Part shown: piece by piece, positions 33,325 to 44,511 of the stretch
Position numbering within the stretch: position 1 is the stretch's first letter
How the letters are laid out: each line of letters starts with the position of its first letter
NCBI RefSeq assembly: GCF_003573695.1
Contig: NC_039359.1
Location: 118,551,849 to 118,615,848, forward strand
From: Papaver somniferum
Lineage: Eukaryota > Streptophyta > Magnoliopsida > Ranunculales > Papaveraceae
Length of the DNA: 64,000 bases
Direction of reading: 5' to 3'
Notes under the pieces: model-generated
Databases searched by the model: none
What the model was told of the DNA's origin: nothing
Seen by the model: the letters and a program-made list of their open reading frames with translations, nothing else
Position numbers and translations under genes: made by a program

Positions 33325-36300
33325 TCTATCTTACAAAAACAAATAGTTTTTGACTAATCCAACGGTTTTTAACGGGCGTTTACAAGCCATCGACGACTCT
33401 CGTTGCTCTCAAAACTCAGGAAAATTGGGGAGACAAATCGCGGATGAAAGTCCTTCCCTCTTTTATGCCCTAATCCAACGTCCCTGCGTGTGTGAAGCTC
33501 ATAAACCCAACTGTTACGCTTCTAATAATCCCATTTAATGGTATTAATAGCACTGTTATTTCCCCGCTCATAAACTCATCTGTTACCCTTGAATTCACAC
33601 CTATACGGTTTTTCTTCTTATGGAATCAAACCCAGAAGAATAACCAAGATCAGAGTTTGAAGACAGATTTCCTCAATTCTTTACGGGCTTCAATTTAGGA
33701 AACTTCTCTGCAACATGGGATAATCAACCAAAATCCAGCTCATCAATTTCATGTACTGATTCCATTTTTATATACTGATTCCAATTTCGATCCAGAGAAA
33801 TACTGTGGCCGAGCATTTCGTCTTCTGCATTTTTGTTAGGTATGGTTTTGGTACTTTTTATGAATCATCTCTTTGATTTTGTTGTTCAGTTCAAGTTATT
33901 TCTACCAACTTTTGATGTAATAATCTTGTTTGTTCTGAATAATTTCTTTGATTTTGTTGTTTAGTTCAATTTTTTTTATGCAAGTTTGCTTCAAGGTTCT
34001 AACTAATTTAATAATGATGTTTGCATGTTAGGTTTAGAAAGAGGAATTGTGGATGTTTTGTCTCTTCGCTGTTAGTAGTATGATATAATTGGTGCGGTCT
34101 CGCATATGAAATGTTCTTTCAGACTTCTCTGTCTCGTTGGGGTTATCAGGTAATCCATAATCCCCAGTAGCAATATTTGTAATGGATTCGTTGAGACAAC
34201 TAGTTATAAATTCTTAACGCCTTTTGCGATTGTTATGCAGAAAAGTAACCCGGTAGAATTAAGGGCGTATTGTTGCATATGGTCCTCAACCGTGCCAATA
34301 ATGTGAAATCTGGGTTAAAAAGTGTGTTTATGGTGCGTGGATATCTTTAGTCATGTTCCTAATATTGAAATACCCATCACAGAGTATTGTGTTCATGCCA
34401 TTCCATGTGGATGGATCCCTGTGTTACTAATTTGAGCAGTGTATTATTGTTCTTTAATTAATTGAGTTATGGTTTATGGTTCTGTTTCCAGGTCTTCACA
34501 ATTGTTGCAGCTGATGAACACGAGATATAATTTTATTGGCTTACAAAAGTTGGAGAAATCAGTTTGAGGTCACTGAGAAATCAGTTTGAGGTCACTGAGA
34601 TTTACGAGACATTCGTTAAATTGTCTGTTGTATATTTATACAAATTTTGCTCATTCACTAGACAGAGAATCACTACTTCTGTTCCATGTATTCAGAAAAT
34701 AGTACACTCATTTTGGCACATGTTATTCATTCCAGGCATTCTAGAAAGCATGACTAATAGTACACTCAATCTCCTATATTTGTATTACTATGTCCATTAA
34801 ATTCGTTTGAAAATTGATTGAGGCATACATGTTTGTTTGAAAATTTTACTTTTGTGGTAACTGATAAAAGCAGCCCTTCTTAAAAAAATGTAATATTCGG
34901 TAGTCTCGCCTTGAGCTTATTCATGTGTAGATAAGGTTACTCATTTCTTTTATTATCATGAGAACTAATTTCGACAATTCTTAAACTCAAAAAATCTATA
35001 AATTACTCTTGAAATTTGGCTGTTTATGATAGTTTTGGTTGAACTGATTATTTTCTTTCTATGTTTGCTAGGATATAATGTCCAAAAACTGGTGGTGCGC
35101 ACAATTAAGACAGTAAAGTTCTAATTTGCAACCTTGGACCTACTTCATTTGCAACTTTGGACCTGCTTCATTAGAATTGCATATCTAATGGGGTTTATTT
35201 TATTGTTTACTGAAAGATAGTGTACGATAGCAGTGTTTGAAGGAGATGGTCAAACTTAACACCTACATGAATGATTGTATTTGTACGACAAACCTCAAAA
35301 CCAACAGCTGCAAAATGTTGAAGAAAGAGGTAGAGGAGAAACATCGAGAAAAAACACCTATAATCGAGCATTAGTTTTGCTTACCAGGTTTTATTTTTCT
35401 CGGAGCTTTTTCATATTCATCTATTGCGGTTAGAATTTTAAAATGTAGGAAATGATTTTGGGCACTTAGATTTTTAATCTCGAATTTGATCTAGCTATTT
35501 CGCAGTATCTTTAGAGGAAGTATACGACGGATCAGACGGAAATATGATAATAGTAGTTGAAGAATCTTATGAAATCACTCTTGAAGCCATGGCACAAATG
35601 GATATCAACTTCTGCATACCTACCAAGTAAGGATAAATAAACGACAATTGAACTTTGAACTGTATATAAGATATATATATATATCTGCTCTAATTCCTTT
35701 AACAAGCTTGCTCTGCACTTCATCTTCCCATCCATATGCACACGACACGCATGGAATATTGGAATATCGGAAACACCTGTGGTTGTTATGATCTCATCGT
35801 CCTATGTAAAAAACAATTAGGTAAATAATCGAGACTACTATTTCTTTGCACTCCAATTAAAATGCTAAAATTTAACAACTGTTGTTATATGTTCATGTGT
35901 CCCCCTATATATTTCTGCACATGGGAGTAAATTTAACCATCCTGCGTCACTACAGCCTAGGTGAGTCTTTATTTCTCCTATGGTTTGGAGATTAAGAAAG
36001 AGCTACTTATATTTTACCACCAATTGCCACCAACAATTCTATGCTTCATTAATGACTACCTCACACAAGCGAGTCTTTGTTTCTCCATTCTCAAATTTTT
36101 CTTCGGCGATTTTACAACATTGAAAATTTTCCACTCCACCAAGTTGCACTGATTCCTTACATTTTCCTTTAGGTATTGCCTCCCAGCTATTTGTAGCCTT
36201 ATTTTGATCTCCATTTGTTAAACTCTCTCCAATTTTTAGGGAAATCTTGAGTTTTTTATGGATACATGATTTGGGTTACAAGACATCGTTGGATATTTAC

Positions 36301-37668
36301 TGTGCTTCTTGAAGTTTTCTGTTCGTGAGATAATAATTACAAATGTGTAACAAACATTTGTTGTGTTAGCAACTAGGACCCTTTGTTTGCTTAAGCAATT
36401 AACTGACTGGAATTATTTTAATTTTCAATTCATTTGTTTCAATATCTAAAATATTAATTGAGCATGTAAGGGATTCGTTTGCTTGGAGAAAAGTTTTTTT
36501 TTGCCAAACTTTGTAACTCAAAGTCGCAGGTTGTTTCCGTCGAATTTATTCGAGTTTGATAAAGGTTCTTAACAGAAGTGACCGTTTGTACACCAATTAT
36601 TCATCTTATTTTTATATAAGATTTGCTAATATACTGCATTGCGGAATTTCAGAAATCATTAGTTAATTGCAGAAACTTATCAACGGCTTCCACTACTTGA
36701 CTTGAAACACGTTAAACAGAAAGTCAGTCGCAGGACACCGTGCTGCAATTGATAGTTGAATGATGATAAACTCTTCTTGTGTCATGGATTTCAGCCTTCA
36801 GTAAAGACTTGAAGAATAGCCTAGAGGTATTCATCAACTCTTTGGATTCAATTTTGAACTTTTTAACATATATATTTGGAATTTGTGAAGTTCTATTTTT
36901 GGAAAGTCTGATAGTTCCTTCATTTTTGGATGTATTTCATCTTATATTTATAATCTTATATTTATCTAAGCGAAAACATCTTATTGAAATCTATGGGTTG
37001 ATCGGTGTATGGAAGTCTATCTATGTATTCTTCTGCTGGCATCTTTATGTTAGTATACTGACATGTACCTTATAAGATGTTGTCTCAGTTACCTGTGGCA
37101 TTGGTTGTGATAACATGGTCAGTAGGGAATTAGGAACCATCGAAATTCCAGTATCGAAACTTACTACAAGATGATTCATAGTCATGACAACACTTGGTAA
37201 TTTGCTTTGTGTCAGGCAAAGTCAGATGAAGCCAATTCTGGGACAAGCCTTAGGATGACTAATGACCACCATCATTTTGAATTCGATGTATTTATTTTTG
37301 GATTGATGATACTACATGGAATGCATTGAAAGAAGAAATTGATGTGGATCATTTTAATGGACTTATCAAATCTTTCTATGGAGAAGCAAATAAAGACTTG
37401 ATACTTGATAGAGGTATAATCAAGCATATATAAATGGACTTGCAAGCCTAATTTTGTAAAAAAAATTAAACTTGGGAACCAGCTTGGTTGCACATAATGC
37501 TTTAAGTTGGCTTCGCCCCTATGCCCCTATGCAACAACATGGTTTCTTAACCAGGGATTATACTTGGGTGGAAATAAGAACGATGGTGTTTGAATGAATC
37601 AGTAAGGTCAGATTAATTAGTAACAACAACTCAAAGCCCGGGCCTTTACAGCACAGGTCATTTTCTAG
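33325..37668 (+). mobile_element. Non-autonomous Helitron
   Basis: The insert starts TCTATCTTAC after host A (33324) and ends CTAG before host T (37669), the A/T target usage of Helitrons. A GC-rich inverted block (AAAGCCCGGGCCTTT) at 37633-37647 precedes CTAG by 17 bases. Joining the flanks gives CCCAA-TGCGCATAC, which aligns without gaps to the neighbouring LTR repeat CCCAGTACGCGTAC, so the borders are precise. No Rep/helicase gene was found. The 4344 bp hold AT-rich, gene-like but non-coding sequence with no domain I recognise. The stem is imperfect and its spacing slightly long, which is the main weakness. Confidence 0.8.
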
Positions 37669-39121
37669 TGCGCATACAAAAATAGTCTGAGTTCAGAATC
37701 TGACTTACAGGTACATGTACCTAGTATGCGTACCAAAATAGTATGTCTGAAAAATTGCCTTTAAGGGTACACATACCCGATATACGTACATAGGAAGTCT
37801 GAGTTCACGAATTGGGTTGGTACACATTCCCGGTATACATATTATCCTTGATGAATATTTTCAAATGCATTCAAACTATATTCTATGATATGTTTGGCAT
37901 TTCATTAACTATGGAAAACACCTATAAGACATATTTGATCACTTATTCACTTGTGATTGTGCATTCAGATTAAAGTCTAGAGTGTTAAATGAATACGACT
38001 AATCTGATGGTTTAAATGGTTAACCGACCATGAACTATCATTATACATGGTTCGGTTATGGCTGACCATACTGTATATTCTACTATGTGATATAAAAAAA
38101 AAATCTACTATGTGATTTCAAATCGAATTTCTCACATGCTAACGTGAAACCCTAACCAGTTTTTCATCTAAACATAGAAAGTGTATGCTTGATTCCGAAG
38201 CTACCTTATCTTGAACCTTAAGCGACCTTCGATCTTCAAAGTCTTTAGTAGGGAGACTTAAACAAATGGGAAATTCAACCCCTGGCACTTTCGTGTATCC
38301 TAGTTGTATGATAAAGTCGTCCTCTGAGAAACATCATTGGGTTAACGAATTAAAGACTTCACTTAGGGATTCGGGAAGCCAGGTCCGACTATCTTTTACC
38401 TTGATAGTTCGTATATCCTGATCTTGCTTTTATGTTACCGAGGTTTTCGTAATCTCTTTCAGGCGAGATAGATAGAAAATGCAAAGTTCTCTTCGACTTA
38501 AACTTTGTGATTCCACAAGATAGATATCTGATAACGATTCTTAATTGAATTCGTATAAGATTATTCTTGTGAGGTGGTTAATAATCTAGGCTGCTCTTCA
38601 GGAGTCATAAGTACCGGATTTATGAGGTTTACTAGCTTTGCTACTGCAAACAGATTTCCCCACCTTGATCTCATGATATATATGGAAATCAAATAGGCTT
38701 ATCTGTTAGAGGCAGATTGGTATCAAAAGTTTTCACTTAGGTTGCAACTCCTAGGCTGTAAAGGACGTCAGCGAAGGGAATCAATTGCGTAGAACCTTGC
38801 AAGGTTCAAGAGACGTAAGGAGCGTGACTACAACTGGATTGCTTGGAGGGTGGATTCAGTCTCAACTATATTTCAGTCCAAAGTTCTGATAGTAGCGTAG
38901 TGTCTGTAGCAGCTTAATACAGTTCGATGTTCAAATTTGGACGAGGTCCCAGGTTTTTTATGCAGTTGCGATTTCCTCATTAACGAAACTTCTAGTGTCT
39001 TGTGTTTTTTCTTTTCTGCATTATATTGTTTATCTTTGTAATTGGATTATCACAAGTAATACGTAATCAATCATAGTAGATACGTCCATCTTGATTGTGA
39101 CTGATTAAAAGAATTTGTATC

Positions 39122-39125
<4 letters not shown>

Positions 39126-39196
<71 letters not shown>
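39126..39196 (+). repeat. (TA)n microsatellite
   Basis: About 70 bases of uninterrupted TA repeats lie inside the R/U5 part of the Sirevirus LTR. The ORF over it is an artefact. Confidence 0.97.
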
Positions 39197-39198
<2 letters not shown>

Positions 39199-39324
39199 AC
39201 AAGTTTCATACTTGGCAGAATTCCGATCCGGTTATTTGGATACGACACGATTGAACTTGGATATTGATATTTGGAATTGTCCAAGTACTCTCACGGTTAT
39301 ATCAGGTTCACAGACTCCTTATAT

Positions 39325-39575
39325 GTAACATTTTGATTGTGAGAGAAAGAGATTTTTTGTACCATGATATTGGGGCGCCAATATCAAAGATCAATTTTGG
39401 CCCATGCCCAACAGCCCATTTCGCCAGTTCGTTTCCGCCAACACGTATCCACGATCCAAGTAGAAGGTTCTAGAACATCCAAATGCAAATGGGCACAATT
39501 GTATAAATATGGGAAAAAGAGGAAAAAACAGGAGGAGGAAAAACGATTGTAATCGAATCAATAAAAAAAAGAACT
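39325..39575. other. Unclassified segment with TATA box and perfect hairpin
   Basis: Between the truncated Sirevirus LTR and the LINE copy lie about 250 bases that match neither. They contain TATAAATAT at 39502, AATCAATAAAA at about 39556, and an 8-bp stem with 4-base loop (GATATTGG-GGCG-CCAATATC) at 39366-39385. A solo LTR or promoter fragment is possible. No family is assigned. Confidence 0.4.
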
Positions 39576-40267
39576 CTCTTTTTTGTTAAAGTCAAAATAT
39601 TTTCCTTATCATGATCTCAAACATCAACCTCCATTGATAACAAAAACTCTAGTTGGATTTGACAAAACATTATGAGTGATATTCAAATTGTTCAGCAGTT
39701 CAGTAAGTGGCAGGTGGGTGTTGACTCAACTATCAATATACGGAAACACAATTGGATCCCAAGTGAAACATCGGCTTTATTTTCTTGGAATGATCTTAAC
39801 ACTAATGATATTCAATGGTCATCTCAACTTATCATTTCAGATATGGCTGAATGGAATGTTCAACTTCTTCATCAATTATTCACTCCTCTTCAGGTGCACT
39901 CTATCTTAACTATCCCCTTAAATCTGCAATCACATGATAAGTTAATATGGCCTTTGTCTTCAACTTGTGTATTCTCAACTGCTTCAACTTATCACCATTT
40001 ATGTAATATTAACTCTCCAAAAACACCCTTTCCTTAAACAAGAGTTATTGGTTGAAGTTATGGAAGTTAAAAATTCCATTGAAGTTGCATATTTTTAAGT
40101 GGAAGGTTATACATAATGCACTACCTGTTAAGGCTAATTTACATCATACAACTGATAATGATGATATTTGTTTCCTCTGTAATACTCATCGGGCAGAAGA
40201 TATAAATCATTTGTTTTTCACATGTCCTTTTGTTATTGCAATATGGATAGCTTGTTTTTCATGGTGA
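39576..40267 (+). pseudogene. L1-type LINE ORF2, 3' part (copy 3)
   Basis: Starts abruptly at GTTAAAGTCAAAATATTTTCC within the region after the RT thumb. It continues through STINIRKHNWIPSETSALFSW to a complete zf-RVT block at 40052-40267, with CFLC followed by H-x4-C (NHLFFTC). This is the best zinc-binding block of the three copies. It joins the opposite-strand RT at about 40268. Confidence 0.8.
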
Positions 40268-40604
40268 ACTACATTCGAGAACTCCCGCGCATTTGTGTAG
40301 AAGAAAAACTTCAGCCTGTGGGTCATGTACCTTGTTGACAACATCCATAAGGTGAATGGTTTTGTTCACCCTTCCCATGATTATGTTGCTACTGAAATGG
40401 GTGTTTAAACTCACAAGACCTCCTAGAGATTTTACCCCACCAACTGGTCTGTTAATATTATTGGAAATAACACTTTTAGCTAAGCTTCCAGGATTAATGT
40501 CTGGCCAAAAAAGCTCAGTCTTGCAAATGTTAAGGTGAAACCCCTTAATTGTACCTTCACTTTTTAATATTATTAGGGATTTGTACACCTCCAGAGTATC
40601 TCCT
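40268..40604 (-). pseudogene. Second non-LTR reverse transcriptase, C-terminal fragment (copy 3)
   Basis: The minus strand reads GFHLNICKTELFWPDI, SVISNNINRPVGGVKSLGG, LNTHFSSNIIMGRVNKTI and KVHDPQAEVFLLHKC, in one open frame at 40588-40259. This is the region following the YxDD site. It is cut at 40604 by the Tat-like LTR. Confidence 0.8.
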
Positions 40605-43306
40605 TGTTTGTGGGTGAAAACTGTTTCTGCTGATTTTGGTAATTTTTGGTGTGCGGATGAGAAACGAATCTAAACCCTAAACAATGCACTGCACGGGAGT
40701 ACTTTTGATTCGAGAGATCAATCTGCACATCCTGGCCTAAACCAAGAAATGGTCGTTCCAGGATTGCTTCGGTCACAAAGTGATGGAGAAGGGTTGGTCT
40801 TAGGGAGGGAAGCGAAGAGAGTGTAGAGACCAGAATGGTTAATTCTGAAGATGTGGCTTTTTTTATGACTTATATCAGAAAGTGGAACTGTCTTGCGGAG
40901 TGAAAATCTATCCGTTCTTGGTGATTTCTGGATACTATGTTGTTGCCGACCAAACTTGTTGTTTGGTGAAAATAGGTGAAGCCTATTTATACAAGTCATA
41001 TTGAAACGTACCCTGGTTTCGTAGGAAGTGGAAACGATTGAGTGGTGGAAGAATAGAGTAACGTGTAACCATCAGACATTATGCTTCCATGATGAAGGAA
41101 GTGAATCCGTTTACACAGTTACTTTTTACCATCACTAATTGTCCCGCTTCATGAAACTTTCTTGTAACGGGCGTATTGCACGCCGCACGTTGTAAACCGC
41201 CAGACCAATACCTTGATGAGTATCCCCCAGTTTTGGGACATGTTTGATGTCTCGAGTGTTTTCGTGGAAAACATGTAGTAGTTTTCTACGGGTGGCAAGT
41301 CAAAGTCAAGAGACTTTCCGCAGGAAAAATATCATGTGGTGTTATTAGGTTTATCTCGGCTGGTCGCCTAAAACTCGCCACAAGCCGGTCAGTCCGGTGG
41401 AGAACTTGGATGGTTGAGATCGCACCTCATGAGGAAGGGTAGTCGTTGATTATGGCTACCTTCTGTTGGCGCCTGGTAATGGCACATTGGTGTTTTTGGT
41501 GTATGCTAGTGGCACTGCGGCATGACTGGCATAAATCGTGCATGCCAATGGCACGGTGGTGTAAGTGACGCCTGGCGTAGCCATGGCCACTAGATTTAGG
41601 CGCCTGGTTTCCTAAAACTTACCGCAAGTCTGTCAGTTCGGTGGCGAACTTGGATGGCTGAGATTGCATCTCATGAGGAAGGATGGCCATTAATTATGGT
41701 CATATCTTGTCGTATAGCAAAGTGGAGCCATTGGCATAGTGGCGCCTGGCGTATCCATGGCATAGCGGCATGCCAGTGGCGTAGCCGTGGCAATTGTTTT
41801 GGCATATTGGTGTTAGAACCAAATATGGCTCTGGAAACATTGGCCTTGTTTCCACATCAATCCCAATGCTCTGGGAAACGTTATTTGTCTTGGTTGGTGT
41901 AGAAACTTTTCCTAAATTAGAGTTTGGCGTGCCAAATCCCTAATTAGTGCATGCGGCATGTGGCATGTGGTCGTGGCGTATCGGCGTTTTGTGCAAATGG
42001 TTCCATAGCCACTCCAAAGGAACCATAGACAGGACATCATGTGGAATCGTCCACAAGAGTAAGGATTACCACGGGTGGCTATGATATGGCGTCTTTTTTA
42101 GGGTTTCCTGGGTCTCACATGGCTCATGGCATGTTGTGGGCCCGAAGTGGCATATTTTGCACCACCACTGGAAATTAGGGTTTCGACCATGCGGGGTCGT
42201 GTTTCTGGTTAGGATAACCACATTGAAGTCTATTATGGCGTTGGCCACAGACAGAAGATGGGTTGGCACGTAAGTGCACTATTTATCGTATGTTGCCACG
42301 TTCGGCATGTTTTTGTGGCAAAGTGGAACGTCTGGCATGTTGGGCATGCACGTTTGGCATGTTAGTTAGCGCATTGGCGCAACTTTTGGGAAGCCAATTT
42401 TTATATCTCTTTTTAATACTATGGCAGGTTTTGAGCAACCTGATTGGTCGAAAGAGAGGGTCGACCAAAACATGGGCGTGGCCACACTTCTGGTATAAGT
42501 GTGGCAAGTTTAAAGCGACCTGATTGGTCGATGGGAAATAGGGCCGGCAAGTATGGGCCCAACCACAACTTATGTGTTTTTGTGGTGGGTTTAAGGGACA
42601 TGATTGGCCGAGGGAAATAGGGCCGGTTAGGTAGCATGGGGCATGACCAATGGCAAGTGGCGCCGGCTGGCCTAAGGCATGGCCACGCCTCACTTTGTTG
42701 TTGTTCCTATTTTGCGGCTCTTTTACTTCTTGTTTTCTTTTTTTGGGTAGGATTTTGTACCTACTAATTCATGGCGAATTAATTACCTGGTTCGTCTAGG
42801 CTTAATTTCGACAAGCAAGGTCTGATATACTACGCAAGGCGCAAAACCCTAACTTTTGCAAATTAGTCAGGGTAATTGATTGAATTATATGTATTGACGC
42901 AGAGTTCTTTTAATCTCATTTCCAGAGAGCAGTATGCTTTCTGATTGAATACCTTATGCAAAGACCTTATCCTTGATACTTGGAAATTCGTGTTACTCTG
43001 CTGCGAGTGAACATAAATAGTCATGATATATCAACATTAAGGGTTCAGCCGGGGAACATAGCACAGAAAGCATTCAAAGAAACTTATATTAAGTGAATAT
43101 AGGCAAGGAGCCAAAATTTACGGGATTATTGCTACATGCACCATTCTGGGTAAATTTCGTATATATATATTGAGTTGCTCAATAAATGTGCCATTGAAGA
43201 GGTTGAACACTCGTCACTTTACATGGCTCCGTTTCTTTGCAGTGTGACGGCACATTAAATGCAGGGTTTTACAAATTTAGCCCTGAACTAAAAACCACCA
43301 TCAACA
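40605..43306 (-). mobile_element. 3' LTR of Tat-like element, copy 2
   Basis: Reads TGTTGATGGTGG...CACCCACAAACA on the minus strand (2702 bp), with the polypurine tract adjacent at 43307. A TATA box (minus TATAAATA) lies at about 40984-40991. Two internal units starting AAAACT(C/T)(G/A)CC with CAAG(C/T)C(G/T)GTCAG and GAACTTGGATGG lie at about 41370 and 41626. The left flank is composite copy 3, which without the LTR would continue as at 23505 (TATCTCCTACAATAG). A CTCCT target duplication is therefore likely, but the other end is lost. Open frames inside are by-products. Confidence 0.88.
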
Positions 43307-43320
43307 TTAAGTCCCCTGTT
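43307..43320 (-). other. Polypurine tract of Tat-like element, copy 2
   Basis: Minus strand AAACAGGGGACTTAA directly before the LTR start TGTTGATG. Confidence 0.8.
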
Positions 43321-43494
43321 TAGCTCGTAACAGTGACATTGTTGCGGGGTAAGCATAAGATGGTGACAGACAAGGGTAAAATCGAAAGGGCGAGTCATGA
43401 AGAGATTGTCAGGAAAAATTCGACTAACCTTTGGTCGGAGACATGAGGAGTCCATGATCCTCGTATTGGCGGCGTATTTTTGACCATATGGTGC

Positions 43495-43690
43495 TGGCGT
43501 TGGCGCTGCAACTTCGGTCACGAAATGTTGATGCTGGCACTGCACGGAAGGGCGAAGATGGCGCTGCAACCTTGGCCACGGATCGGTGATGATGATGATG
43601 CTGGCTTAACCGCGGAATGGCGAAGATGGCGCTGCAACCTTGGCCATAGAATGGTGATGATGACGCTGCTGGCTTGGGATTTGGAGCGCT
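43495..43690 (+). repeat. Short tandem units upstream of the PMD gene
   Basis: GGCGCTGCAAC(C/T)T(C/T)GG occurs at about 43500, 43559 and 43628, with ATGGTGATGATG-type tails. Open frames on both strands here are due to the repeat. Confidence 0.65.
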
Positions 43691-43834
43691 GATGTTTAGA
43701 GTTGGCGCGGCGCTGGCTCGGTCGTGGAGATTGGCGCTTGGAGCGTTGTGGCACCACGGGCCAAGTTCCCTTCTTCCGCACATGGCCCAAAAAGGGAAAC
43801 CTTCTTCTACTCAAACTCCAAAAAAGGTTATGCA

Positions 43835-43842
43835 TATAAAAG
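43835..43842 (+). promoter_or_regulatory. TATA box of the antisense PMD gene
   Basis: TATAAAAG on the plus strand lies upstream of the PMD gene. A good 5' splice site follows (TTTCAG/GTATGTGTT, about 43960) and a 3' splice site is at about 44401 (TTGTACCCAG), suggesting a spliced leader. These are inferences from sequence alone. Confidence 0.5.
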
Positions 43843-44511
43843 ACGTTCCCATCTTCTTATTTGCTATCGTTGGTTTTGGCTTCGTCTCCGCATCTAAGGT
43901 GTATCATTCTTGAGCGTTGGAAAGAACAGTAGCAGTAAAAGCAGGCAAGCATATTTCAGGTATGTGTTCCAACGTTTCTTCCCTTTTGTTTGCTCGTGTT
44001 GGTGTAAACCCTAGCCATAGGCATGACCTCCATGAACTTGTAAAAATACTTTCGATATGAATGATTCCTCTTCGCTAGTAGTATTGTAGCAACGTTATCC
44101 ACGGCATGAACAACAACAAAACCAATCATTATGTTAGGTAAGCGTGTACGACTATGTTCGCTCCCTCTTTCATAAAACCTAGATGTAGGGTTTCTTTACG
44201 GCGTTGTATGGTTTAGGCCAAAGGCATGTTTCCGCGGTATTCTCTGGTTTCGGCCAAAAGCATATTTTCCTGCGGCATCACATGTATCCCGTTGGAGCAG
44301 GTGTTAGTCCCCATTCCTTTTAGTCGTGAGCATCATGACATGAGGCCAAAGTAAAATTTTCCTGCAGAAAATTTGTTGTTGACTCTTGATTGTTGTACCC
44401 AGATGTTTTACAAAATTTCCACGCACGGTTTTCTTCAAAGTAGTAACCTTTTTGCTTTGCTCCGTTGTAATTACTTCGAAAGTAAAAGCATCGTAAGGAA
44501 TTCTATTAAGA

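Larger units (their letters stand above)
32611..39324 (+). mobile_element. Diverged Sirevirus LTR (family A, copy 5) split by a Helitron
   Basis: Left part 32611-33324 starts TGTTAGAGCACTGCTCGG. Right part 37669-39324 carries the conserved R/U5 block (GTCTGTAGCAGCTTAATAC and on to about 39005). The normal TTTTCA end and primer site are missing, so the LTR is cut near 39324. Instead of the TTCGCGAAC-type motifs of its relatives it has GTACACGTACCC/GTACGCGTAC units at 33255-33278, across the Helitron, and at about 37710-37850. Confidence 0.8.

Noticed and set aside
33350..37493. Small ORFs within the Helitron as captured genes
   Set aside because: No recognised domain or consistent splice phase; captured sequence is possible but not supportable by reading alone.
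39122..39328. 68-codon ORF with alternating Ile-Tyr
   Set aside because: Translation of the (TA)n microsatellite.
42263..42693. Long ORFs on both strands of the Tat LTR
   Set aside because: LTR sequence with His/Cys/Pro-rich by-products; no domain and no match with the homologous LTR.
43288..43913. Ala/Ser/His-rich ORFs on both strands
   Set aside because: Caused by GC-rich short tandem units.
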